NCBI GenBank assembly: GCA_044220725.1
Contig: JBGAQN010000052.1
Location: 1-29,990 of the forward strand
Source of the DNA: Phosphoribacter sp044220725
GTDB lineage: Bacteria; Actinomycetota; Actinomycetes; Actinomycetales; Dermatophilaceae
Direction: 5' to 3'
Length of the DNA stretch: 29,990 bases
The notes under the pieces are model-generated. The model did not search any database. It had not been told where the DNA came from and saw nothing but the letters and a program-made list of their open reading frames with translations. The translations under genes and the position numbers were made by a program. Below are positions 1 through 7,967 of the stretch, piece by piece. The first letter of the stretch is position 1. Every line of letters starts with the position of its first letter.

Positions 1-1
1 C

Positions 2-133
2 CACCACAGCTTCAAACACCACGCCGGCTGGACCATCCACCTCAACCCCGACAACGCCACCCTCACCTGGACCGCACCCACCGGCCGCACCTACACCACC
101 CACCCCCACGACAAACGCGACACCGCCGCCTGA
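2..133 (+). CDS. C-terminal end of a DUF222/HNH endonuclease-like protein (partial)
   Basis: The window opens inside a reading frame that gives 43 residues before a TGA. It contains HHSFKHHAGW, followed by a stretch rich in Thr, Trp and Pro with TAPTGRTYTT. This His-rich segment followed by a TWTxPTGRTYTT-type tail is characteristic of the C-terminal HNH portion of actinobacterial DUF222 proteins, which are present in many copies in Micrococcales genomes. The catalytic core and the DUF222 domain lie outside the window, so activity cannot be judged. The family assignment rests on this short tail only. Confidence 0.7.
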   Translation, partial: HHSFKHHAGWTIHLNPDNATLTWTAPTGRTYTTHPHDKRDTAA

Positions 134-171
134 GCCGGCGCCGATGGCCGGACGGTCTCCCGGACCAGGTC

Positions 172-651
172 CTAGGGCAAGGCGGCAATCTCATACGGCC
201 GCGCGGGGACCCCTTCGGCGAGGAACCGCTCGAGCTGGGTGCTGAGGTCCCGCGGGCTGAAGGTCACCTCGCCCGCAGCGATCTCCTGCCGCGAGAACCA
301 TCGAATCCCATGGACATGCTCGGCGGCTAGATCAATCGTCGGGGTCGAGGTGAAGTGAGCGGTGCGGACCAGAAACCAGGTCTCCGACTGTCCATCCCAT
401 TCGGTCATGGGGAAGATGCGGGTGAGCCGCCAGAGCCCGCCCTGGATATCGGGGTCCTGCAGTCCCAGTTCCTCGCGGAGTTCCCGGCGCAACGCCTCGA
501 CCGGGGTCTCGCCCGGGTCGATGCCCCCGCCGGGGCAGGCCCAGAAGCCGTCCGTGCCCAGGCCCGGCCAATGGAACCGGACCAGCAGGACGTTGTCGTT
601 CGTGTCGATCACGAGGGCTCTCGCCGCTTGACGAATCCGTGATGCCGACAC
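172..651 (-). CDS. Nudix hydrolase
   Basis: A 159-aa protein with a complete Nudix box at residues 42-64: G42, E48, R56-E57-L58, E60-E61 and G63, matching GX5EX7REUXEEXGU. Family members hydrolyse a nucleoside diphosphate linked to another group, with Mg2+ bound by the REUXEE glutamates; the substrate cannot be read from sequence. The open frame continues upstream for hundreds of codons, but only as the antisense shadow of the neighbouring dehydrogenase, so the start is placed at the GTG at 649-651, 23 codons before the first conserved strand (VLLVRF). No clear ribosome binding site precedes it. It is divergent from the dehydrogenase at 724 with a 72-nt gap, so the two may share a promoter region. 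Confidence 0.88.
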   Translation of the reverse strand: MSASRIRQAARALVIDTNDNVLLVRFHWPGLGTDGFWACPGGGIDPGETPVEALRRELREELGLQDPDIQGGLWRLTRIFPMTEWDGQSETWFLVRTAHFTSTPTIDLAAEHVHGIRWFSRQEIAAGEVTFSPRDLSTQLERFLAEGVPARPYEIAALP

Positions 652-711
652 CAATCGATTACAGCACGGCTGGATTCGCGGCTCACCCCACCACGCTCGC
701 GCCCGCCCTCC

Positions 712-717
712 TAGGCT
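712..717 (+). promoter_or_regulatory. Candidate -10 box TAGGCT of a leaderless promoter
   Basis: TAGGCT lies exactly six bases before the ATG at 724, so transcription would start at or next to the start codon. No Shine-Dalgarno sequence is present and no convincing -35 hexamer is visible. Similar spacing is seen before the genes starting at 11574(-), 11655, 23534 and 28659. Confidence 0.45.
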
Positions 718-723
718 GTTGCC

Positions 724-1695
724 ATGCTCGCTGTGTATGCCGCCCGCCAAGACCGCGACAACCCTCTCTCCGGCCTGGAGGTCGGCGAGCAACCGGACCC
801 ACAGGCTCGTCCCGGATGGTCGGTCGTCACCCTGCGCACCGCCGGGCTCAACCACCACGACGTGTGGTCGCTCAAGGGCGTTGGGCTGTCGGCCGACAAG
901 CTCCCGATGATCCTTGGCTGCGACGGAGCGGGGGTCGACGAGCAGGGCCGCGAGGTCATCGTCCACTCGGTCGTCGCCAGCGACGGGTGGGCCGGTGACG
1001 AGACCCTCGACCCGGGCCGCACCTTGCTGTCCGAACTGCACCAAGGGACGCTCGCCGAACAGGTCGCCGTCCCGACCCACAACCTGGTCCCCAAGCCGGA
1101 CGGTATGCCGTGGGAAACCGCCGCCTGTTTGTCCACGGCATGGCTCACGGCATACCGGATGTTGTTCGTCAACGGCGGAATGACCCCTGGCGCAACGGTT
1201 CTCGTGCAAGGCGCGGGCGGTGGGGTGGCGACGGCGCTCATCCAGTTGGGTGCGGCTGCGGGCTACCGGGTGTGGGTGACCAGCCGGGACGAGGCCAAAG
1301 CGGCGCGGGCGTGCGAGATCGGGGCGGACCGGGCGTTCGGGTCGGGGGAGCGGCTGCCCGAGCGGGTCGACGCGGTGATGGAGACGGTGGGCGCGGCGAC
1401 GTGGTCGCATTCGGTCAACTCGCTCAAGCCAGGCGGAGCGATCGTCATCTCGGGAGCGACGTCCGGGGACGCACCGGCGAAGGCCGAGCTGACCAAGATC
1501 TTCTTCAAGCAGTTGCGGGTCATCGGCTCGACAATGGGCACCCGGGCCGAGCTCGAACGGCTCGCCCAGTTCGTCCAACAGCGCGGCATCGTCCCGGTCA
1601 TCGACTCGGTGATGCCGCTGGCGCAGGCCCGCGACGGCTTCGAACACATGGTGAGCGGAGACCTGTTCGGCAAGGTCATCTTCACCGTCAGCTAG
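724..1695 (+). CDS. Zinc-type alcohol dehydrogenase-like / quinone oxidoreductase (MDR family)
   Basis: A 323-aa medium-chain dehydrogenase/reductase. The N-terminal GroES-like fold spans roughly residues 1-130 (NHHDVWSLKG, then LGCDGAG). The nucleotide-binding Rossmann domain starts at VQGAGGGVATALIQLGAAAG near residue 161, with the glycine-rich turn at 163-167. A structural-zinc four-cysteine lobe is not visible, which fits quinone-oxidoreductase-like MDR enzymes better than classical zinc alcohol dehydrogenases. NADPH is the usual cofactor of this group, and V-T-S-R-D-E after the second strand is compatible with NADP binding. The substrate is unknown. The ATG start is chosen because MLAVYAAR is the usual first strand and a -10-like box sits six bases upstream. 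Confidence 0.85.
   Translation: MLAVYAARQDRDNPLSGLEVGEQPDPQARPGWSVVTLRTAGLNHHDVWSLKGVGLSADKLPMILGCDGAGVDEQGREVIVHSVVASDGWAGDETLDPGRTLLSELHQGTLAEQVAVPTHNLVPKPDGMPWETAACLSTAWLTAYRMLFVNGGMTPGATVLVQGAGGGVATALIQLGAAAGYRVWVTSRDEAKAARACEIGADRAFGSGERLPERVDAVMETVGAATWSHSVNSLKPGGAIVISGATSGDAPAKAELTKIFFKQLRVIGSTMGTRAELERLAQFVQQRGIVPVIDSVMPLAQARDGFEHMVSGDLFGKVIFTVS
1101..1157. repeat. 12-bp inverted pair of the GTATGCCG motif
   Basis: CGGTATGCCGTG at 1101-1112 is matched by its exact reverse complement CACGGCATACCG at 1146-1157, with 33 bases between them. Both arms lie inside the dehydrogenase gene and contain the window-wide octamer. Confidence 0.85.
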
Positions 1696-4600
1696 GACCC
1701 CGCCGCGGAGGGAAGTCGGTCAGAGCCACCTGAATTGGGGTCGCCTCGCCGTGCCGCACAAGATGCCCGCGGCCGGGAAGGTCTTCGCTCCACAGTGTGC
1801 CGCGCACGCCCAGCGCCGCTTCATCCCCCGGGCTCACCCTTCCCAGCAGGATGCCGACTCCACCAGCCGCGATGTGCGCTAGCACCGAGCGTGAACCGCG
1901 CAAGGGATCCTGACGCGAGCCCGCGGCGACCAACACGCCGGAGTCGGTGTCGACCAGGCGGAGGATCTCGCGCACGACTGCATCGGCTCTTGTGTCAGCC
2001 ACCATCTCGATGTCGTCGACGAGGACGGCAAGATCAGGGTGCTGTCGGCGGAGTGAGATCAAACTCTCGACGTCATTCGGATCGACAACGACTGCTTGAC
2101 CAGGAAACTCGCTCGGATTGCCGATGACGGCCACGTGTCGACCGGCCGCGGCGAGCCCAGCAGCCAGGGTCCGCAGAGTCGTTGTGCGGCCGCTTCCTGG
2201 TGACCCGAGGACCGCGATGCGCCGTTCTCCGCTCCCCAACCGGAACCCCAGCCCGTGCTCACCGTCGGTTCCGACCGGCAGCGTCCCCACCGGCACGGAC
2301 AAGTCGTCGACCGAAATGGCCCGGGGCAGATCCACGCAGGTGCTTGGCGGACGTCCGAGGACCTGGCTCGCTAGCTTCGCGGCGAGCGCGCTGAGGTATG
2401 CCGCCCGAGTCGTCGTCGTCGGCCCGGCACCGACTGCGGCGATCTGCACCTCGACTCCGGAGCCGACGTCCATGGCTCGGCCTGGAGGCGGTTGTTCGGG
2501 CACCGACCTGGCGGGCACCCCGGCCATCGCCAGGTCGACCGGGTCCGCGGGCAACAAGAGCAGTCGGCGCGGGACGAACTGGCCCAGGCCGCCGGACAGC
2601 GCTCCTCGACCGCCGGTGAGGCAAACCGCGAGGCGCTCGCGGGGTCCCAACGTGAGCAGCGCCGCCAACTGGTCTCGCAGCGGGCTGGCTCTGGATCGAT
2701 CCAACTCCTCGCAGACACGATCCCAGTCATCCACCAGCAGCACGCGCAGGGCGTCGTCGCGCTGGTCGGCTGACTCACCCTGACGAAGCGCGGCCAACAT
2801 CCGGGCAAGCCGAGCCACCTCCGAGCTTTGGACGGTGGCGACCGTGTGAGGTAGTGCCTCCAGGCCGACAAGCGAGCCGGTGTGAACGGCATACAAGTGG
2901 ATCTCATCGGGGGAGAAGCGGGTGGCGAGTTGGGCGGCCACCGTGCCGGCTGCGCAACTTCGCCCGGTGCGCGGGGCTCCGACGATCGCGAGGTGACCCT
3001 CGGAGATCGGGTCCCAGGTCCAGTCTGCTTGCCGCTGCTGGGTGGGCCAGTCCTGGCGACCTAGCGGCAGGGGCCACCCAGATCCCTGCTCAAGATCGGC
3101 GACGGTCAGCTCCGCTGCAAGGGGAGGCAGCCACGGCGTGGGCGCGCTCTGGATGCCCAGCTCTCGGACGGCCGCCCGGCACGAGGCGACGAGGTCGTCG
3201 AGTTGGGTTGGCAATTCCGTGGCCGAGGTTGGCAACGGAACCGGAACGCCGCCGATGGCGACCACGCGCACCGGGGGCGTCGGCGTGCGCGCGCTCGGGG
3301 CGCTGGCCAACGCGGTCTGCACCTCGGTCAAGGGGGTGGCCGCACTGACAACGAAGGCACGCCCAGGCGTGCGTTCGGCAATCGAGGCCGCCGCTGAGCT
3401 CTCGATGACGTCGATGGAGTCGTAGGTGTCCCGGACCCGCAAGGCGATCCGCAGGCCGAGATTGGCACGCATGTCGGCGGTGACGACGCCGCCTGGGCGT
3501 TGGGTGGCCACGATCAGGTGGACGCCCAGGGACCGGCCGAGTGAGGCGACGCGGACGAGCCCGTCGACGAAGGCGGGCAGCTCCTCGGCGAGGCTGCGGA
3601 ACTCATCGACGACGATGACGAGCCTGGCCACCTTCGGGTCGCTCGCGCGGCATACCTGCTGGTATGCCGCCAGGTCGGCGACGCCGCGCTCGGCGAAGAT
3701 CCGCTCGCGTCGCTTCAACTCGGCGTCGAGGCTCACCAGGGCGCGTTCGGTGAGTTGGTGGTCGAGGTCGGTGACCATGCCGACCACGTGCGGTAACGCT
3801 CGACAGGAGCCGAATGCTGCGCCGCCCTTGTAGTCGATGAGGACGAAGGTCAGCTCGTCAGGTTGATTGCCGACCGCCAGCGCTGCCACGAGGCTGACCA
3901 GCAGTTCGGACTTCCCCGCCCCGGTTGTGCCGGCGACGAGGGCATGTGGACCGTCCCGGACCAGATCGAGAGTGAAGGACCCGGCTGCGGTCGCGCCGAT
4001 TGGCGCCAAGGTGGTGCGGGGCTGCCGTCGCCAGCGTGCGGCCAGATCGGGCAGTCCGGCCTGATCGGGCGCGGCCAGCACGTCGAGAAGCGTCGTCCGG
4101 TGCGGAATGGGAGACCGGCGGGTCGGGTCGTTGGCGTCCCGCAGCGGGCCCAGCCGTCGAGCGACGAGCTCGGCCCACTCCTGCGGAACCCCGTCAGGGG
4201 CCAGGTCCCTGACCTCCAGGCCGGGGGCACTCACTGTGGCCTGGTGAGCGGTGAGATCGATGATCGTCGTGCACGTGCTGGGCAGATCCTCCCGATGCGC
4301 GGCCAGGGCGAGCAGATGGTCCTGTCCGCACGAAGGCGGCGCCGACCTGGCCCCGTCCGCGCACAGCACGACCGCCCGGCGAGGGTCGGGGTCGGCGGTG
4401 GCGAGGCTGTGCGGGAGCCGGGTCACCCAACCCCACTGCGGGTCCGGTGAGACCAGGCTCAGATGTAGATCGTTGGGGGAATAACGCAGCGCCAATTGCC
4501 CGATCAGCCATCGGGCCATCCGAGCCGACGCCTCGGCAGGCCCGATGATCCCGGTGGCGTGACCCGCGGCCAGGCCCAGGACGACGGGAGCAGCGCCGAG

Positions 4601-5716
4601 GCTGACGGGATCTGGTGGCTGGTGCACAGTCTGGCGGGCCGACACTGTTCCCATGCCGACGCGCACCCGGACGTGGGGTTCGCCGGTGCGGTCCCAGAGC
4701 CCGGCCAAGGGCCCCTTGGCCAGGCTGCCCTGCCGAGCCGGGTCGGGGTCCTCGGCAATGCGCTCGGTTCGTTCTGTCTCGAGGGCATCGGCGAGTCGTC
4801 GCGCGGCTACGTCTGTGGCGGCGGCATACCGGCGCAGGTCGGCCCGTGAGGTGCGGCGGCCAGCACGTCGATCCGAGAGCCACGTGGCCAGCAGCAGAAC
4901 TGGGCTCATCAGCCCGAAGAGCAGCATCGTCGGCGAGTTCATGACCACCGCCAGAACCGCCGACAGGGCGAGTGGGAGAGCGGCGGCCAACAGCGGCAGG
5001 CGCTGTCGGGCCGGGGCTTCGGGCTTGCTGGGGAAGGCAATGGGTTCAGCCTCTGGCATTGGCGGACGGCGTGGGCCGCGGCAGACCAGCAGGTGGCCTT
5101 GCCCGTCGGGTCGCGTGGTGGCGAAGACGGCGACCGGGGTGCGGACCTCCCACCGGGAGTCGCCGGTGCGCAACTGCGCCCCAGGCGCAACGGGGCTGGG
5201 CGTCGGGCCAATGGGTATGCCGTCCACGGACGTTCCGTTGGTCGAGTCGACGTCGCGCACGGTGACCGAGCGACCGGTGACGGTCAATTCGGCGTGGATC
5301 CGAGACAGGCTGGGGTCCCGGACCCGAAGGTGAGCCTGGGCTCCCCGGCCCAAGGTCATTCGCCCCGGGCGCAGGTCGTGGATGAGCCCGGTGTCCGGTC
5401 CGCCGATTGCGTGCAGTTCCAGCAATCCGGGCGACGTGGCGGGGGGTCGAGCCGCAGTCCAGGCACAGCCGAGCGACGAGCGGATCGTCAGGTGCGCACC
5501 GTCGAGCAGCGGGGGCAATCCAAGGGTCGTGGTCAGCGGGACGCCAAGGGAATCGACTGTCACGCTGGCTTCGGGCGACAGGGCAGCCGATGTGTTCAGG
5601 CCCGGGCCGAGAGCCTCCAAGAGGTCGCGTAAACACGCGCCCGGGATGGCGTCGATGGTGACCTGCGTCGGGCGAGCCTCGGCCGCCGGCTCGACGAGGC
5701 TTAGGTGCAGGCGCAT
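1688..5716 (-). CDS. FHA domain-containing FtsK/SpoIIIE ATPase, EssC/EccC-like
   Basis: A 1342-aa protein shaped like the membrane ATPase of type VII secretion systems. A ubiquitin-like/FHA region comes first, with the FHA core near 105-190 (LGRGAQAHLRVRDPSLSRIHAEL, DSTNGT). Two membrane segments follow near 240-282, then three RecA-like FtsK/SpoIIIE domains. Domain 1 has Walker A GTTGAGKS at 596-603 and Walker B VIVVDEF near 700-706. Domain 2 has GAPRTGRS at 913-920 and LLVDDWD. Domain 3 has GSPGSGRT at 1171-1178 and LVDDIE. The Walker A lysine is arginine in domains 2 and 3, so only domain 1 is canonical. The frame extends upstream to 5833, but the ATG at 5714-5716 is chosen because MRLHLSLVEP begins the folded region. 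No WXG100 substrate gene is in the window, so its partner is unknown. It is divergent from the Tad operon with a 155-nt gap. Alternative: a stand-alone translocase linked to the pilus. Confidence 0.88.
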   Translation of the reverse strand: MRLHLSLVEPAAEARPTQVTIDAIPGACLRDLLEALGPGLNTSAALSPEASVTVDSLGVPLTTTLGLPPLLDGAHLTIRSSLGCAWTAARPPATSPGLLELHAIGGPDTGLIHDLRPGRMTLGRGAQAHLRVRDPSLSRIHAELTVTGRSVTVRDVDSTNGTSVDGIPIGPTPSPVAPGAQLRTGDSRWEVRTPVAVFATTRPDGQGHLLVCRGPRRPPMPEAEPIAFPSKPEAPARQRLPLLAAALPLALSAVLAVVMNSPTMLLFGLMSPVLLLATWLSDRRAGRRTSRADLRRYAAATDVAARRLADALETERTERIAEDPDPARQGSLAKGPLAGLWDRTGEPHVRVRVGMGTVSARQTVHQPPDPVSLGAAPVVLGLAAGHATGIIGPAEASARMARWLIGQLALRYSPNDLHLSLVSPDPQWGWVTRLPHSLATADPDPRRAVVLCADGARSAPPSCGQDHLLALAAHREDLPSTCTTIIDLTAHQATVSAPGLEVRDLAPDGVPQEWAELVARRLGPLRDANDPTRRSPIPHRTTLLDVLAAPDQAGLPDLAARWRRQPRTTLAPIGATAAGSFTLDLVRDGPHALVAGTTGAGKSELLVSLVAALAVGNQPDELTFVLIDYKGGAAFGSCRALPHVVGMVTDLDHQLTERALVSLDAELKRRERIFAERGVADLAAYQQVCRASDPKVARLVIVVDEFRSLAEELPAFVDGLVRVASLGRSLGVHLIVATQRPGGVVTADMRANLGLRIALRVRDTYDSIDVIESSAAASIAERTPGRAFVVSAATPLTEVQTALASAPSARTPTPPVRVVAIGGVPVPLPTSATELPTQLDDLVASCRAAVRELGIQSAPTPWLPPLAAELTVADLEQGSGWPLPLGRQDWPTQQRQADWTWDPISEGHLAIVGAPRTGRSCAAGTVAAQLATRFSPDEIHLYAVHTGSLVGLEALPHTVATVQSSEVARLARMLAALRQGESADQRDDALRVLLVDDWDRVCEELDRSRASPLRDQLAALLTLGPRERLAVCLTGGRGALSGGLGQFVPRRLLLLPADPVDLAMAGVPARSVPEQPPPGRAMDVGSGVEVQIAAVGAGPTTTTRAAYLSALAAKLASQVLGRPPSTCVDLPRAISVDDLSVPVGTLPVGTDGEHGLGFRLGSGERRIAVLGSPGSGRTTTLRTLAAGLAAAGRHVAVIGNPSEFPGQAVVVDPNDVESLISLRRQHPDLAVLVDDIEMVADTRADAVVREILRLVDTDSGVLVAAGSRQDPLRGSRSVLAHIAAGGVGILLGRVSPGDEAALGVRGTLWSEDLPGRGHLVRHGEATPIQVALTDFPPRRGPS
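3647..3670. repeat. Tight hairpin: 10-bp inverted repeat of the octamer motif, 4-nt loop
   Basis: GCGGCATACC (3647-3656), TGCT (3657-3660) and GGTATGCCGC (3661-3670) form a perfect inverted repeat inside the FtsK-like gene. It encodes part of AAYQQVCR in that protein, so the coding frame accommodates both arms, one as GCG GCA TAC and the other as GTA TGC CGC. Confidence 0.9.
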
Positions 5717-5787
5717 GGCTGACCTGCGGAAGCGGGGTGACACGGCATACCCGATGTGTAGCGGACCGAGCCGACGTCCCGCTGAAG

Positions 5788-5796
5788 TTATCCACA
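5788..5796 (+). promoter_or_regulatory. Consensus DnaA box in a divergent intergenic region
   Basis: TTATCCACA is an exact match to the classical DnaA box. It lies in the 155-nt gap between the FtsK-like gene (start 5716, -) and tadA (start 5872, +). Only one copy was seen there, so it is not an origin. It could be a DnaA-controlled promoter site or a chance match. Confidence 0.4.
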
Positions 5797-5871
5797 GGGC
5801 CAAGAGGGATGTATAGGACGCAAAGCCGCTCATCAGTATCTTGGTGGACAGATCGGGCGAAAGGAGGAGGG

Positions 5872-7101
5872 GTGGCGGACGTCGACGTCCAGGTCGAGGG
5901 CGAAGTGCGTGATGTGATCCGCCGCTCTGGGCTCGATCCGGCGCGCCACCAGCACGAGATCGACGCGTTGGTGCGCAAGGCAGTTCGCGATTTTGACGAC
6001 AGATCCATGCGCGCCGGTCGGCCCGTTCTCACCGATCTGGATGCCACGGCGAAAGTGATCTTGGACTCCGTCGTCGGCTACGGGCCGTTGCAGCCCTACT
6101 TCGAGGACCCGAAGGTCGAGGAGATCTGGATCAACGGACCGGATCGGGTCTTCGTCGCCCGGGCCGGTCAGGCGGAGCTCACCACGACCCTGCTCACAGC
6201 AGACGAGATTCGCGACCTGGTCGAGCGCATGCTGCGGACATCAGGTCGGCGGGTCGACCTCAGCTCGCCCTTTGTCGACGCCACGTTGCCGGACGGAAGC
6301 CGACTTCACGTCGTCATCCCGGACATCACCCGCGACCACTGGCATGTCAACGTCCGCAAGTTCGTCGCGCACGCCGACAACCTCGATGACCTGGTTCGGT
6401 TGGGGACGCTGACCCGGCCCGCGGCCACCTTCTTGGATGCGGCCGTTGTGGCTGGGCTCAACATCCTCGTGGCAGGAGGCACCCAGGCCGGAAAGACCAC
6501 GTTGCTCGGCTGTCTGGCGGCCGCGATCCCGCCGCGCGAGCGAGTCGTGACCTGTGAGGAAGTCTTCGAGCTCAAGATCCCCTTACGCGATGTGGCAGGA
6601 ATGCAGTGCCGCCAACCCAGCCTGGAGGGAACGGGTGCCGTGCCGTTGCGACGGCTGGTGACGGAGGCGCTGCGGATGCGACCGTCCCGGATCATCGTTG
6701 GAGAGGTCCGACAGGCGGAGAGCCTCGACTTGCTCATCGCCCTCAACTCCGGTCTGCCCGGGATGTGCACACTGCACGCCAACTCGGCCCGCGAGGCGAT
6801 CACGAAGATGTGCACCTTGCCGCTTCTTGCGGGTGAGAACGTCAGCCCACGCTTCGTCGTGCCGACCGTCGCCAGTTCCGTCGACCTCGTCGTGCATGTC
6901 GCCCTCGAGGCGGACGGGGTCCGACGGGTTCGGGAGATCGTCGCGGTGCCCGGGCGGGTCGAAGGCGACGTGGTCGAGGTGGCCGACATCTTCACGACCC
7001 GAGGCGGGGTGCTGACGAGGGCTGACGGGTTCCCGCCGCATGTCGAACGTTTCGAGCGCGCCGGGTTTCGGATCACGGCACTCTTGGCACAGGAGGCGTG
7101 A
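5872..7101 (+). CDS. tadA: Tad/Flp pilus assembly ATPase TadA (CpaF family)
   Basis: A 409-aa secretion ATPase of the CpaF/TadA branch of type II/IV secretion motors, which powers pilus assembly at the cytoplasmic membrane. Visible landmarks are the N2 segment VVGYGPLQPYFEDPKVEEIWING (about 68-90, in which GPLQP and EIWIN are typical), Walker A GGTQAGKT at 202-209, the Asp-box/Walker B region RIIVGEVR near 273-280, and the His box TLHANSAREA from about 300. The frame extends 45 codons further upstream, but the GTG at 5872 is preceded by AAGGAGGAGG at 5861-5870, an unusually strong ribosome binding site, which decides the start. It is the first gene of a tightly coupled operon. TadZ, usually found immediately upstream in actinobacterial tad loci, is absent; the upstream gene is the divergent FtsK-like ATPase. 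Confidence 0.93.
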   Translation: MADVDVQVEGEVRDVIRRSGLDPARHQHEIDALVRKAVRDFDDRSMRAGRPVLTDLDATAKVILDSVVGYGPLQPYFEDPKVEEIWINGPDRVFVARAGQAELTTTLLTADEIRDLVERMLRTSGRRVDLSSPFVDATLPDGSRLHVVIPDITRDHWHVNVRKFVAHADNLDDLVRLGTLTRPAATFLDAAVVAGLNILVAGGTQAGKTTLLGCLAAAIPPRERVVTCEEVFELKIPLRDVAGMQCRQPSLEGTGAVPLRRLVTEALRMRPSRIIVGEVRQAESLDLLIALNSGLPGMCTLHANSAREAITKMCTLPLLAGENVSPRFVVPTVASSVDLVVHVALEADGVRRVREIVAVPGRVEGDVVEVADIFTTRGGVLTRADGFPPHVERFERAGFRITALLAQEA

Positions 7102-7967
7102 TGGTGGCGATCGCGATCGGGCTGCTCCTGGGCGCCGGCGTGTTCTGCATCTACTGGTCGTTCTGGCCCGAAGGGCCCCCGCCTCCGCGGGCCAGCAGGC
7201 CGACGTTCAAGGACCGCGTTCAGGACTACCTTGTCCAGGCCGGATTCAACACCGTCTCGCCCGGGCAACTCGTGCTGGCCTGCCTCGTCGTCTTCCTCGT
7301 GGTCTTCCTCATGGGCTATTCACTGACCCGGGTCCTGTCGATTGCCTTCTGTTTCGGGGCGATAGGAGGCTACGGCCCGTGGGCGTGGGTCGTGCGCAGG
7401 GCCCGCCACCGCCGCACCGCGCTTCGAGATGTGTGGCCCGACGCCGTGGACAACATCGCCTCGGCAGTTCGGGCCGGCCTCGCGCTCCCAGAGGCCTTGA
7501 GCCAATTGGCCATCCGTGGTCCTGAGGAGCTGCGGCCGCACTTCGCCGCTTTCGCCGAGGACTATCGCGCCAGCGGTCGCTTCCACGAGTGTCTGACCCG
7601 ACTCAAGGACAGGCTCGCCGATCCGGTCGGTGACCGACTCGTCGAGTCGCTGCGAATCGCCCGCGAGGTGGGGGGCTCCGATCTCGGCCGAGTCCTGCGA
7701 ACCCTGTCGGTCTTCCTCCGTGAAGACGCCCGAACCCGGGCCGAGTTGGAAACCAGGCAAAGTTGGACAATTAACGCAGCTCGACTCGCCAGCGCCGCTC
7801 CCTGGGTGGTGCTGGCCATGATGGCCCTGCAGCGCGACTCGCTGCGCGCCTACTCCAGCGCGGCCGGCACGGTGGTGCTCGCTGTCGGTGCCGTGGTCAC
7901 CGTTGTGGCGTATCGCCTGATGGTGCGGATCGGTCGGTTACCCGAAGACGAGCGAGTGTTGAGGTGA
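7101..7967 (+). CDS. tadB: Tad pilus inner-membrane platform protein TadB-like (T2SF domain)
   Basis: A 288-aa membrane protein with an N-terminal membrane helix (AIAIGLLLGAGVFCIYW), two further hydrophobic segments within the first 100 residues, a cytoplasmic T2SF-type helical domain (DAVDNIASAVRAGLALPEAL through GGSDLGRVLRTLSVFLRED), and a C-terminal hydrophobic pair. Such proteins form the membrane platform turned by TadA. The ATG at 7101 shares one base with the tadA stop (TGATG) and has AGGAGG at 7091-7096. A GTG at 7098 is in frame, but it would leave only one base after AGGAGG. Confidence 0.9.
   Translation: MVAIAIGLLLGAGVFCIYWSFWPEGPPPPRASRPTFKDRVQDYLVQAGFNTVSPGQLVLACLVVFLVVFLMGYSLTRVLSIAFCFGAIGGYGPWAWVVRRARHRRTALRDVWPDAVDNIASAVRAGLALPEALSQLAIRGPEELRPHFAAFAEDYRASGRFHECLTRLKDRLADPVGDRLVESLRIAREVGGSDLGRVLRTLSVFLREDARTRAELETRQSWTINAARLASAAPWVVLAMMALQRDSLRAYSSAAGTVVLAVGAVVTVVAYRLMVRIGRLPEDERVLR

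Noticed and set aside
1130..1140. DnaA-box-like TTGTCCACG inside the dehydrogenase gene
   Set aside because: Last base mismatched, isolated, and inside coding sequence; probably chance.
172..1647. A 491-codon minus-strand frame covering both the Nudix gene and the dehydrogenase region
   Set aside because: Only the last 159 codons have protein features. The rest is antisense to a well-supported dehydrogenase and is Arg/His/Pro-rich, as expected of shadow frames in GC-rich DNA.
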